DNA from: Thermoactinomycetaceae bacterium
GTDB lineage: Bacteria > Bacillota > Bacilli > Thermoactinomycetales > Thermoactinomycetaceae
Assembly (NCBI GenBank): GCA_025449975.1
Contig: JANWIG010000020.1
Coordinates: 1-63,965 of the forward strand
Reading direction: 5' to 3'
Length of the DNA stretch: 63,965 nt
The position numbers and the translations under genes were made by a program. Positions 9,201 through 17,344 of this stretch are shown here, piece after piece (the first letter of the stretch is position 1; each line of letters begins with the position of its first letter). The notes beneath the pieces were generated by a model. It saw nothing but the letters and a program-made list of their open reading frames with translations. It did no database searches and was not told where the DNA came from.

Positions 9201-11257
9201 GGAAGCAAATAGTGAAGTCTTTTGATTGGGCGAAAGAGGTCAAAAAAAGATTTCCACGAGGGGTTCCGGAATCGTTGGTTGAAACATTAGCAGATGAAGA
9301 AAGAGCTTCTTGTTTGAAAAAGGAATTCGCTCAAATAAAGAATGCTTTGAAAGAAAAAGAAGATCATTTTCGTTTTTTTGCTACGGTATTTGATATAGAT
9401 CAACCGATCTGGGGTGGCGCTGTTCTTACTGATGTTCATCTTCCCGATGCAGTAAGCCGACTGCACCAATGGGCGGAAACCTCTTATCAGTTGGAAGAGT
9501 GGATCCATCTTCAGCGGTTACTGCAAAATATTTCTGAATGGGGACTAAAAGATTTCATTGAGCAGATTCGGAAACAAAAAGCGTATCAATATTCCTATCA
9601 ACAACTTTTTCTAAAACGTTTCTACAAATTGTGGCTTGACTATATCTACCCTCAGCTACCGATGGTGGATCAGTTTAAAAAAGAAATGCTTGAAGAGATG
9701 TTGGAAAAGTTTCGCGAACTGGATCAAAAGCAATTGACCATCAATGGAGCGAGGGTGCATGAGATCTTGATGAAGCGAAAAGAGCAATATCTGCAGGCGC
9801 AAAATATGGGTAACCCTCAGTTAAATATTCTCCATCGCGAGCTGGCTAAGAAAAAGCGTCATAAACCGATTCGTAAATTATTTAGTGAGATTCCTGACTT
9901 GCTTTATGTCTTGAAACCATGTATGATGATGAGCCAGCTTTCTGTAAGTCAATTTTTGGATCCAACGATTTTTACCTTTGATGTGGTTATTTTTGATGAA
10001 GCATCCCAGATCACTCCAGAAAATGCGGTAGGGGCGATTTTGCGAGGAAAGCAATTGATTGTAGCTGGTGATAATAAACAATTACCACCTACTAACTTTT
10101 TTAACAGCTCATTTGATCTTAGCGATGAATGGGTCGATCGTGAGATCGAAGATCTTTATGAGACTTATGAAAGTATTCTGGATGAATGCGCAATCTTTTT
10201 GCCCTCAAAACGTTTGAAATGGCATTATCGGAGTAAGCATGAATCTTTGATTGCTTTTTCGAACCGTGAGATTTATGACAATGAGCTATATACTTTCCCC
10301 AGTACAGTCAATGGAGAGCATGATGGTGTTTCGTTTGTTTATGTCAAAGACGGCGTTTACGATCGTGGAAGAAGTGCGAAAAATAGGAGAGAAGCTCAAA
10401 AAGTGGCTGAACTTGTCTTTGAACATTTTAAGCGTTCGCCGCATCGTTCGTTGGGCGTGATTGCCTTTAGTAGTAGGCAGGAAGAGGCGATCCGAGATCA
10501 GCTTGAGTTATTAAGGCGAAAACAGCCGGATATGGAGAAGTTTTTTAAAGAAAATACGGATGAGCCATTTTTCATTAAGAATTTGGAAAATGTTCAGGGG
10601 GATGAGCGGGATACCATTCTTTTTAGTGTCGGTTATGGAAAAGATGAATATGGCAAGCTTCACTACCATTTTGGACCACTGAATAGAGCAGGTGGAGAAC
10701 GGCGATTAAATGTCGCGGCAACCCGGGCAAAGTATGAAGTAAAATTGGTCTCTTCCATCCGCTATAATGATCTGGATGATACAAAATTAAATCAACGAGG
10801 TCCTCAGCTGTTAAAAGCATACCTCTATTATGCCGAACACAAAGGAAGATTTAGCCCAAACAATGGCATTGTGAATAATGGAGAATTTGATTCACCGTTG
10901 GAAGAAGATGTCTATCGTACTTTGACAGCGAAGGGACTCATGTTGCATAAACAAGTGGGATGTTCGTCCTATCGCATCGATCTTGCAGTGGTTGATCCCA
11001 GTCAGCCAGGACGATATCTGTTAGGAATTGAATGTGATGGAGCAAGCTATCATTCATCTAGAACCGCTCGTGATCGAGATCGTTTAAGACAGCAAGTGTT
11101 GGAGTCGATGGGGTGGAAAATCCATCGAATTTGGTCGCAAGATTGGTTTAAGAATAAAAAGATAGAGACAGAAAAAATAGTCAAGTTGGTGCATCAGCTT
11201 AATAGTAGTGAACGAAAAATGAGGATAACCAAAAGGGAAGTCTATTCTTCTAACTAA
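6272..11257 (+). CDS. DUF4011-type superfamily 1 helicase with C-terminal Vsr/MTES_1575-like nuclease
   Basis: Giant protein of about 1660 residues. The N-terminus matches DUF4011 (LINLTKRNPLLKF). Walker A GPPGTGKSQ is near residue 318. A long helical, charged insertion of some 850 residues follows, then Walker B FDEASQI near 1236, GDNKQLPPT, and motifs NVQGDERD and LNVAATRAK. The last 130 residues form a PD-(D/E)XK-type nuclease with RIDLAV and GIECDGASYHSS. Proteins of this DUF4011-helicase-Vsr architecture have been linked to anti-phage defence. ATG 6272 is preferred because GGTGGTGAAG lies just upstream; an in-frame ATG exists at 6257 without a ribosome site. It is a single gene with its own terminator. 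Confidence 0.88.
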   Translation: MVQVQDRVQIKLNNWKAGLINLTKRNPLLKFPERGNHVQFHIPSVDLLFERLLHGQRLQVNELVDLEKYKLKSKKKDSSLIEEPPLEDREKQEEEERRKEVIRRLERQLNRIRLDAKSALEERGVHTLYLAFGFLHWKEAENSDIKLKSPLLLMPVGLWRRSSRDAYMIERTGDDVIFNPSLIQKLKNDFGMDLPEIEDEQEIGSVSQFLEKYKKTYFNELDDASVHLDVFLSKFEFRSLVMYKELEEYGEMFGQHPMIQSLSGVENSAVINQDYKEIRIGDYEKSNPSEDSFQILDADSSQQEAILAAKNGLSFIMHGPPGTGKSQTIANIIAECLAAGKRVLFVSEKLAALEVVKRRLEQQKLGDFCLELHSDKTNKKSVLNELERVLLLKRSPKYKEMPFHVLDHTKAKLNQYVDELHMPMKPLDVSVFQIHGEIAKLDELPDLQFEFSQIKKITKGQLEIIKDLLNQLDQQKKIFSQEDRHRWKDTKLKRFSLEMQGNIKSKFTQFANWMDGLSHHLQNVYRFMGVDWEQNLKVIPHVLEYDRFIDERQPFPRGWLVEPTFATMNEVEKNLSDHMKRFHEYAQLAETLKGKYRLDILQEDLEQLYFQLTTKHRDIWEKYTKESLFTQLFAKETEIKQQLGKLVELITRLEQLQANIVEKIDFEIGDNDIDRLECLGLALKCLRQASKPTSIWFDPNRKEELFKVYNEAERFVTEFVEEKEEIDQKYDRPFLSEDIEGLKKRFVMNYSSFFRYFKGAYYEDQKLIRYHRKNPKFSYGEALRELKIAGRVLEKEKLFPEKEKRWKAVLGARYQGTETNWAELKDQIQNITKLIASLHGADLATFKIQLQEVSQAMVLETARLSDQLADTLAQFEQTWLQITKYFTLQSPFKDKKMNLAELKERIILLRQTLDDVFQVKERVAANYRGLGQKDYFELVNELGELKRLQKMTKQIRSEGALFSRLYGELYKEFETDWKQIVKSFDWAKEVKKRFPRGVPESLVETLADEERASCLKKEFAQIKNALKEKEDHFRFFATVFDIDQPIWGGAVLTDVHLPDAVSRLHQWAETSYQLEEWIHLQRLLQNISEWGLKDFIEQIRKQKAYQYSYQQLFLKRFYKLWLDYIYPQLPMVDQFKKEMLEEMLEKFRELDQKQLTINGARVHEILMKRKEQYLQAQNMGNPQLNILHRELAKKKRHKPIRKLFSEIPDLLYVLKPCMMMSQLSVSQFLDPTIFTFDVVIFDEASQITPENAVGAILRGKQLIVAGDNKQLPPTNFFNSSFDLSDEWVDREIEDLYETYESILDECAIFLPSKRLKWHYRSKHESLIAFSNREIYDNELYTFPSTVNGEHDGVSFVYVKDGVYDRGRSAKNRREAQKVAELVFEHFKRSPHRSLGVIAFSSRQEEAIRDQLELLRRKQPDMEKFFKENTDEPFFIKNLENVQGDERDTILFSVGYGKDEYGKLHYHFGPLNRAGGERRLNVAATRAKYEVKLVSSIRYNDLDDTKLNQRGPQLLKAYLYYAEHKGRFSPNNGIVNNGEFDSPLEEDVYRTLTAKGLMLHKQVGCSSYRIDLAVVDPSQPGRYLLGIECDGASYHSSRTARDRDRLRQQVLESMGWKIHRIWSQDWFKNKKIETEKIVKLVHQLNSSERKMRITKREVYSSN

Positions 11258-11594
11258 AATCCTCTTTTTTGGGCTCTTGTGGTCACCTCAGCTTCTCAAT
11301 TTAAGAGATCAATTAGTGGAAGTGGCATGTTCGCCACTTCCCTTTATTTTCTCGATGTTTTTATGGATTCGATTGTTGAATTCCGTTTTTTTTCATATGG
11401 TTTTGATATTGAAGATGATAGAATAGAAAAAGATTATAAGGTTACAAAAATCCCAGAGATAACATCCAGTTTTTGGTGCAAATCGTTCAATTGGACATAA
11501 GATCATTGGCGATATACATCAACGAAATGGATTCTTGTCAAGTTGTGTTAGGAAGATATAGGAGCGATCTCCGTCTCGTTAGAAAAGTGCAAGA
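11258..11594 (+). other. Intergenic stretch: terminator and probable decayed coding sequence
   Basis: Beyond the terminator at 11318-11350 there are only short open stretches in two frames (about 11380-11600) without ribosome sites. Their translations look protein-like but are broken, consistent with decay next to the pseudogene that follows. Nothing else could be recognised. Confidence 0.4.
11318..11352 (+). terminator. Terminator of the large helicase gene
   Basis: Perfect 9-base arms GGAAGTGGC and GCCACTTCC around ATGTTC, followed by CTTTATTTTCT. It lies about 60 bases after the helicase stop codon. Confidence 0.8.
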
Positions 11595-11846
11595 ATGAAA
11601 AGGAGATAGGAGTCTTCTTGGAATCTTTTTGGGTGTCATGGTAGTGCTTGGTGTGGTTAATACCCTGTCTGTAACCGGAGATCCACAAGATCAGGGAGAG
11701 ACAGTGGAAGTGACAGAGTATCCAGAAGAAATCGATGAAGTAACCATAGCGGAATATAATCAAATGGAAATGGGGATGGCTCTATGCTAAATGCGATATT
11801 TCAAAATAATCGATTAAGTAGCAAAGAGCAGTCTGATTTAGAATAG
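11595..11846 (+). pseudogene. Decayed paralog of the DUF3862-like small protein
   Basis: Starts ATG AAA AGG AGA then reads a stop; a one-base shift restores a hydrophobic segment (LLGIFLGVMVVLGVV), an acidic linker and EVTIAEYNQMEMGM. About 35 codons are then missing, and after another shift the end DGSMLNAIFQNNRLSSKEQ matches DGSNMNAMFQNNKLNSKAQ of the intact copy at 5682-6131. The stop at 11844-11846 and the following GCCCT/AGGGC hairpin also match the intact locus. Two frame disruptions and an internal deletion make it non-functional. Confidence 0.75.
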
Positions 11847-11903
11847 AGAGACGATGCCCTTCTCTATTTAAGGTAGGGCTTGAAGAAGTTGAGTACGAGA
11901 ATC

Positions 11904-11951
11904 AGGGGTGATCTCAAAGGACCATGAAAGTGTCTTTTAGATCATCCCTTC
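11904..11951. other. Hairpin upstream of nagA
   Basis: GGGGTGATCT pairs with AGATCATCCC (one G-T pair) around a 22-base loop. It could be a weak terminator for upstream transcripts or a leader structure of nagA. No known NagR-type operator was recognised. Confidence 0.35.
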
Positions 11952-11995
11952 AATTATTGATATAAAATAATTTATGCAAAATGGTAGGGATCGAA

Positions 11996-13171
11996 ATGAA
12001 AATTGGGATAAAAGGGGAAATAATTAAAGAAAATAGGTTGATATCAAAAGGGATCATAGTTGTTGAAGGAGAGAAAATTGTTTGGATTGGGGAGGAAGCC
12101 GATTATGTGGCAACAGGTGAGGAGGTGATTTACGATTATTGCGGTCAGTGGGTCTGTCCTGGACTCATCGATTTACATATCCATGGTCAAGTGGGTTTTG
12201 ATGTGATGGATGCAACCCCTGAAGCACTGAGCGCGATCAGTAAGAGTTTGGCGCAATATGGCATAACTGGCTTTTTGGCGACGACGATGACAGCACCTTG
12301 GTCAGCGATCATAGCAGCGATCGACAACATCGTTCGATATTCTTCAAGTGAGCAACGGTATGCGCGTGTTTTAGGGATTCACTTAGAGGGACCATGGATC
12401 AATGTCAAATACAAAGGGGCACAAAAGCAGGAAGATATTTTGGAGCCCACTTTGCAACAAGTAGAATCTATTTTAAAAGTAGCCGGCAATCAGTTAAAAT
12501 TAATTACAGTTGCTCCGGAAATACCGGGAGCATTGCCTGTAATTGCAAAATTAAGCCGTGAGGCAGTGATTTGCTCGATTGGTCATTCCAATGCTACTTG
12601 GGAAGAAGTTCACCAAGCAGAGCAATGTGGAGCATCTCACTTTACTCACCTTTACAATGCGATGAGGGGAATTCATCACCGTGAACCAGGTGTTGTCGGT
12701 GCGGCTTTGACCAAGCCTCAGATGACTGTAGATCTGATCGTCGATTTGGTGCATGTCCATCCAAAGGCAGTGGAGCTCGTTTATACTATAAAAGGGAGAG
12801 AGCAGTTGCTCCTGATTAGCGATGGCATGCGCGCAGTCGGAAAAGAAGATGGGGTGTACGACTTGGGTGGTCAGCCGGTATATGTCAAAAATGGGATCGC
12901 GTGTCTCGGAGATGGAACTTTGGCTGGGAGTACCCTGACCCTCAATCGGGCGATTTTCAATCTGTGTCAGGCATTAAACATTCCCGTGGTCGATGCCGTC
13001 TATATGGCGTCAACCGCACCAGCAAAGAAACTGGGCATTTTCACATATACAGGTAGTTTGGAAGTAGGGAAAGATGCGGATGTCGCGATTTTTACACCGT
13101 CTTTTGAGCCGCTGTTAACCATGGTCAAAGGAGAGATTGTTTATCAAAATGAGGGATATAGAGAAAAATAG
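11996..13171 (+). CDS. nagA: N-acetylglucosamine-6-phosphate deacetylase
   Basis: Cytoplasmic metal-dependent amidohydrolase that removes acetate from GlcNAc-6-phosphate, feeding amino-sugar recycling from cell wall and chitin. About 391 residues, the normal length. Seen: DLHIHGQVGFD (metal HxH), HLEGPW (catalytic-site Glu), IGHSNA and THLYNAM (metal and substrate His), and LISDGM (catalytic Asp). The ATG at 11996 has TAGGGA upstream; the in-frame ATG at 11981 lacks a ribosome site. The next gene, ptsI, starts 48 bases downstream on the same strand, probably in one operon; nagB and a nag regulator are not adjacent. Confidence 0.93.
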   Translation: MKIGIKGEIIKENRLISKGIIVVEGEKIVWIGEEADYVATGEEVIYDYCGQWVCPGLIDLHIHGQVGFDVMDATPEALSAISKSLAQYGITGFLATTMTAPWSAIIAAIDNIVRYSSSEQRYARVLGIHLEGPWINVKYKGAQKQEDILEPTLQQVESILKVAGNQLKLITVAPEIPGALPVIAKLSREAVICSIGHSNATWEEVHQAEQCGASHFTHLYNAMRGIHHREPGVVGAALTKPQMTVDLIVDLVHVHPKAVELVYTIKGREQLLLISDGMRAVGKEDGVYDLGGQPVYVKNGIACLGDGTLAGSTLTLNRAIFNLCQALNIPVVDAVYMASTAPAKKLGIFTYTGSLEVGKDADVAIFTPSFEPLLTMVKGEIVYQNEGYREK

Positions 13172-13219
13172 GAAGTGGAGAGGATTCCGATCAAAATCTG
13201 GCTGTAAGAGGTGAATTGC

Positions 13220-14950
13220 ATGAAGCTACAAGGGGTTCCCGTATCACAAGGAATAGCGATTGGAAGAGCAGTCATTTGGCGAAACGATTTGGAAATAAAG
13301 GAAGCAACGATTGAACCTGGAGAAGTGGAACGGGAAATCGCGCGATTGGAGCAAGGAGTAGACAAAGCAAAGCGACAATTGGCAAAGCTTCATCAGCAAA
13401 CGAGGGAACAGGTCGGCGAGGAGGAAGCGGGGATTCTGTTTGTCCATCTAACCTTTTTACAAGATCCTGATTTTATCGGGGAGATGAAACGGCGAATTGA
13501 AGCCGAACTGGTCGATGCCGCCACAGCTGTGCAAAAAGAAGTGGAACATTTTGAACAGTTGTTTGCGATGATGGATGATGAGTATATCCGCGAGCGGGCG
13601 ACGGATATTCGTGATGTCGGAAATCGTTTGATTCAGGCACTGACTGGTCAGGAAAATAAAAGGTTATTTCACTTTAGTGAACCGGTAATTATTGTGGGGG
13701 AAGATCTTACTCCATCGGAAATTGTTCAGCTTCCTAAGGAGTTTGTGTTGGGAATTGTGACGATGAAGGGTGCAGATACGTCTCATTCCGCTATTTTGGC
13801 GCGTTCTTTAGGAATTCCTACCGTGATGTCTCTTAAACAGAAAACGGATCAAATTGTATCCCATGGCGATCTGGTCATTATGAATGGGACATCGGGGGAG
13901 GTTTGGATTCGCCCCAATCAACAAGTGCTTGCCATTTATCAGGAGATCTTAGACAAAGAAAAGAAACTTAAGCAGCAGCTCGAACAGATTCGCTTTTTGC
14001 CAACGATCACGAAAGATGGACATAAAGTAAAATTGCTAATGAATGTCGGCGGGCTCCAAGAAATGGAGGATGTCGTTTCAAGTGGAACAGATGGAATTGG
14101 TTTATTTCGAAGTGAATTTTTATTTATGAACCGGGAGCAATTGCCTTCAGAGGAAGAGCAATTTATCGCTTATTTGGAAGTGGTTCAGCAAATGGACGGG
14201 AGACCAACCGTGATTCGGACCTTGGATATCGGAGGGGATAAACATCTCCCGTATTTAAATATGCCGAAAGAGATGAATCCCTTTTTGGGCTGTCGGGCTA
14301 TTCGGATTTCTTTGGAACACCTTGTCTTGTTTAAAACACAGCTACGTGCAATTCTACGAGCAAGCCATTTCGGCAAAGTTCTAATCATGTTTCCAATGAT
14401 TTCTCATTTGGAACAGGTAAGACAAGCCAAAAAGATTTTAAGAGAGACACAAGAAGAGTTGAAAAACGAAGGGATTGCCTTTGATCCACATCTGGAGATC
14501 GGGATTATGATTGAAGTGCCCAGCGCCTGTCTGATTGCAGATGCGTTGGCGAAAGAAGTGCAATTTTTTAGCATTGGAACAAATGATTTGGTGCAATATG
14601 TGCTAGCAGTGGATCGGATGAATGAACGGATTCAACATCTGTATAATTACTTTCATCCTGCGGTCTTAAAGCTGATCCACCAAGTGATTCAAGCAGCACA
14701 TCGGCAGAAAATCTGGATCGGGATGTGTGGAGAAATGGCAAGTGACCCACAAGCGACGGAGTTATTGGTCGGTCTCGGATTGGATGAATTTAGTGTTTCT
14801 TCCAATTTACTCCAAATCAAACAGAAAATTCGCTCTCTTTCTTATGCAGAAGCGGTTCAAGTGGCTCATCATGTACTTACTTTAAATACAGCACAAGAGG
14901 TACAGCATTATTTACTTAGTCGAAATAAGGATAAAAGCAGAATAAAATAA
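13220..14950 (+). CDS. ptsI: PTS enzyme I (phosphoenolpyruvate-protein phosphotransferase)
   Basis: First enzyme of the sugar phosphotransferase system: takes phosphate from PEP on a histidine and passes it to HPr. 576 residues. GADTSHSAILARS places the active His at residue 189, as in E. coli enzyme I. The PEP-binding region shows GTNDLVQY and the catalytic Cys motif GMCGEMA. The ATG at 13220 is chosen because AAGAGGTGA precedes it; the in-frame GTG at 13211 overlaps that site. Unusually, no ptsH is adjacent; instead nagA precedes it, so this may be an amino-sugar-linked or second enzyme I copy. That last point is inference. Confidence 0.93.
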   Translation: MKLQGVPVSQGIAIGRAVIWRNDLEIKEATIEPGEVEREIARLEQGVDKAKRQLAKLHQQTREQVGEEEAGILFVHLTFLQDPDFIGEMKRRIEAELVDAATAVQKEVEHFEQLFAMMDDEYIRERATDIRDVGNRLIQALTGQENKRLFHFSEPVIIVGEDLTPSEIVQLPKEFVLGIVTMKGADTSHSAILARSLGIPTVMSLKQKTDQIVSHGDLVIMNGTSGEVWIRPNQQVLAIYQEILDKEKKLKQQLEQIRFLPTITKDGHKVKLLMNVGGLQEMEDVVSSGTDGIGLFRSEFLFMNREQLPSEEEQFIAYLEVVQQMDGRPTVIRTLDIGGDKHLPYLNMPKEMNPFLGCRAIRISLEHLVLFKTQLRAILRASHFGKVLIMFPMISHLEQVRQAKKILRETQEELKNEGIAFDPHLEIGIMIEVPSACLIADALAKEVQFFSIGTNDLVQYVLAVDRMNERIQHLYNYFHPAVLKLIHQVIQAAHRQKIWIGMCGEMASDPQATELLVGLGLDEFSVSSNLLQIKQKIRSLSYAEAVQVAHHVLTLNTAQEVQHYLLSRNKDKSRIK

Positions 14951-15060
14951 GATTTGCACATAGTCATTCCCTTCTAACTATTATCAAAAGATTCAATTTA
15001 TAACTTTAAATACTTCTTTAGGTGACAATGTAAAGAACTAACAAAAATGAAGGAGGAAAA

Positions 15061-15126
15061 TTGTTGTTTAGGTCGAATAATATGGTTGGAAAATACTTTT
15101 CTACATTATTAAAAATAAAAAGATAG
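15061..15126 (+). CDS. Possible 21-residue small ORF
   Basis: GAAGGAGGAAAA stands directly before TTG TTG at 15061, and the frame runs 21 codons to TAG. The only support is the excellent ribosome site and the strong terminator 50 bases downstream. The product would be a short basic peptide. It could equally be a leader peptide or chance. Confidence 0.3.
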   Translation: MLFRSNNMVGKYFSTLLKIKR

Positions 15127-15175
15127 AGACCAAGACCAAAAACGAAAGAATAAAGTTTGGCGTGTAAGAAGGCGT

Positions 15176-15218
15176 AAAAAGATTAGAAGGGGAAGGAATC
15201 CCCTTCTAATCTTTTTTT
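15176..15218. terminator. Strong bidirectional terminator
   Basis: AAAAAGATTAGAAGGGGA pairs with TCCCCTTCTAATCTTTTT around a 5-base loop, with a T-run on each strand. It serves plus-strand transcripts from the ptsI side and the minus-strand small gene whose stop lies inside the hairpin. Confidence 0.85.
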
Positions 15219-15385
15219 TCCCATGGATGTTTTTCTTTTGGAACGAAGATCGGATCTGGCTTTGCCTCCAAGTATGCCCTGGGAACCCCATCATAATTTC
15301 CTTGGGGGCCCAAGATCCAGCTGGATTTGGCATGATTGGGCTTGATGTCCGTCTTTGCTTCGTGCCATTTAAAGCTTGCAATCAA
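15206..15385 (-). CDS. Small hypothetical protein, 59 residues
   Basis: Not recognised. A TTG start at 15385 (reading left) is preceded by GGAGGTG with 6-base spacing, and the stop lies in the bidirectional terminator at 15176-15218. The product is hydrophilic, without membrane segment, with aromatic and proline-rich stretches such as WILGPQGNYDGVP and PDPIFVPKEKHPW. Good ribosome site, natural-looking composition and the terminator support a real single-gene unit. The frame continues upstream to an ATG at 15433, but no ribosome site is there. Confidence 0.55.
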   Translation of the reverse strand: MIASFKWHEAKTDIKPNHAKSSWILGPQGNYDGVPRAYLEAKPDPIFVPKEKHPWEKKD

Positions 15386-15478
15386 TCCTTTCACCTCCAA
15401 AATTACCAAATAATGACTATAACTATTCACCAAAGATGGAGAATTGCCCTGCTTGATTGATGTTTTTCTTTAACGAAA

Positions 15479-15515
15479 AAAGGTCATTTCACTTTCCGTG
15501 AAATGACCTTTAGCC
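15479..15515 (-). terminator. Terminator of the DUF2157/GDYXXLXY operon
   Basis: Perfect 14-base arms AAAGGTCATTTCAC and GTGAAATGACCTTT around a 5-base loop. On the minus strand it is followed by a T-run, directly after the stop of the GDYXXLXY gene. Confidence 0.85.
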
Positions 15516-15518
15516 TAT

Positions 15519-16076
15519 TTAGGGATGTTTTTTTAGATCGACTAAAATCCCATAACCATCTTTTACCTTTAGATAGGCGGTTAAAAGACCTTGGCGCGCC
15601 CATTTTTCAAGCTGGATACCGGTTTTTTCTTCGACATAATAGCGGTCCAACTGATAATTGATCTGGTAGGTAGGAGAGGAGCGATCGGGTCGTTCAAACA
15701 GATAGGGAGCGATCACGCCACTGAGATAGACGTTGGTAGTTGGTTTTTCCATGGTAACCTGTTTGATCCCGTAAGCAGAACCTTGTGGCTCGAGAATGAC
15801 ATAAACCGGAACGCCGTCCGAACGATTTGGATTCTTTAAGGCGCTCAGAACTTCGGGAGTAAGTCGGGTTGCTTCGACATGTTCGATCGCTAAATGCAGT
15901 TGAACATAGTCGCCGTATAATAGATCTCGTGGATCGACGGGCTCCGTAAGTAGAGTAATCTGCTTGCCCATGGTTAGCGTTAATAGCGGTTTGATAGGCA
16001 GTGCTAAGAGAATGATCATCGGGACGATTAGGGCGATCCAAAAGAAGCGCCGAGGAAGGGAACGAGATGGATTCAT
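15519..16076 (-). CDS. GDYXXLXY domain protein, membrane-anchored
   Basis: 185 residues with an N-terminal transmembrane segment (about residues 10-30) and an extracytoplasmic domain carrying GDYVQLHLAIE, the signature of the GDYXXLXY family. Family function is unknown, but it almost always accompanies DUF2157 membrane proteins. Its ATG overlaps the stop of the DUF2157 gene by 4 bases, showing translational coupling. A terminator follows immediately. A role in an envelope complex together with DUF2157 is inference. Confidence 0.85.
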   Translation of the reverse strand: MNPSRSLPRRFFWIALIVPMIILLALPIKPLLTLTMGKQITLLTEPVDPRDLLYGDYVQLHLAIEHVEATRLTPEVLSALKNPNRSDGVPVYVILEPQGSAYGIKQVTMEKPTTNVYLSGVIAPYLFERPDRSSPTYQINYQLDRYYVEEKTGIQLEKWARQGLLTAYLKVKDGYGILVDLKKHP

Positions 16077-17146
16077 GCTAAACGCCCTCCTTTCCGTCTT
16101 TTTTCAAACCAATAACCAAAGACGATCAGGATGAGGCCACCGATGACAAAGAAAAGCGATTTAGGTAAGAAATCATAGGACAAGTCGGCATAGTAACGGA
16201 AAATAAGGCTACAGATCAGCAGGATCGCTGGTAAACTCCCGCGATTGAGCAAATAGATGACAAAGCCCATGTAGACGATGGCAAAGAGGATCCCCATATA
16301 AGGGAAATCTTCTTCTTTGATCCACAGACTCCAATATTCTGGGATGGTTAGGAGAAGACCGCTGACTCCATGAACCAAAGCGCCAATCCATTCCAAAATT
16401 CCTTTATATCGGTCGATCGAGAGGAAGGTCATCGCAATCCCCAATGCCAACATAAAGAAAGGAACCAGTCGTTCGTCGATTCCAAAGTGGGTAAAGACCA
16501 TTAAAACAAAAAAGAGGCTGAGTAAAGTAGTAGCCGCAAAGAGCAATCGCGATTTGTCAAACCTCCGTTCGTTTAACCAAAAGAGGAGGGGGATTAGAAA
16601 CACCAAGATCAGCGGATCGGAAATGTATGGGCTGGCCAAGCCGTCCGCGTAAACTCCGAGGAGGAAAATCGATAATAAAGCAATCCATTTGTCGCTTAAG
16701 TAAAGAGCCAACGGCAGGATTCCGACTGCCCAAGCGAGAAAAGCGAAATAGGATTCAGCACTAAGGTTAAACATTTGCCCGATCAGGAATATTCCCGCTC
16801 CAAAGATCGAGACACCGATATAGTAAAGACTTCGCGATGTTTTTGGATAGGAGACTTCGGTCTTCCAACCAGCTAAATAAAAGCCAATCATACCTACAAA
16901 CAAAATCATAAATTTGGTCCATTTGGATAAGTAGCTCCAGTTTCCGGCAATAAAGCTGAGGACTCCAGTACCGATGAGCGCAGCGCCAACGACAAGAAGG
17001 ATCCGGATGAAAGAAATGCGCTGATTTATTTCATAACTCTCTAAGATCGTTTTCACTTGCTCAGTAGACAATTCTCCTTGTTTTTCAAAATGAGTAAGCT
17101 CATCTTTGAGAAAAGCAAACTGCGATTTTTTAATTTTTCGTTTCAA
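16073..17146 (-). CDS. DUF2157 family polytopic membrane protein
   Basis: 357 residues. The N-terminal cytoplasmic part (about 1-55) is helical and typical of DUF2157 (GELSTEQVKTILESYEI). About ten transmembrane segments follow. First gene of a two-gene operon with the GDYXXLXY protein. No catalytic motif is visible, and the function of the family is unknown. The start is supported by AGGAGG upstream on the minus strand. Confidence 0.85.
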   Translation of the reverse strand: MKRKIKKSQFAFLKDELTHFEKQGELSTEQVKTILESYEINQRISFIRILLVVGAALIGTGVLSFIAGNWSYLSKWTKFMILFVGMIGFYLAGWKTEVSYPKTSRSLYYIGVSIFGAGIFLIGQMFNLSAESYFAFLAWAVGILPLALYLSDKWIALLSIFLLGVYADGLASPYISDPLILVFLIPLLFWLNERRFDKSRLLFAATTLLSLFFVLMVFTHFGIDERLVPFFMLALGIAMTFLSIDRYKGILEWIGALVHGVSGLLLTIPEYWSLWIKEEDFPYMGILFAIVYMGFVIYLLNRGSLPAILLICSLIFRYYADLSYDFLPKSLFFVIGGLILIVFGYWFEKRRKGGRLA

Positions 17147-17344
17147 ATGGTTCGTACCTCCTATGCATGAGAAGTAGGGACAATGAAGAAAATGACTTAA
17201 GTCCTCTTATTTTATCAGATTATAGTGCTAAAATCTGATCTGATTGAATTGCATGGATAAAAAGACAAATCAATGCGATTTCCACATATTCAATTTGCTA
17301 GAATAATATATGAGGATAAAAGACATGGAAAGGGTAATTCTTAA

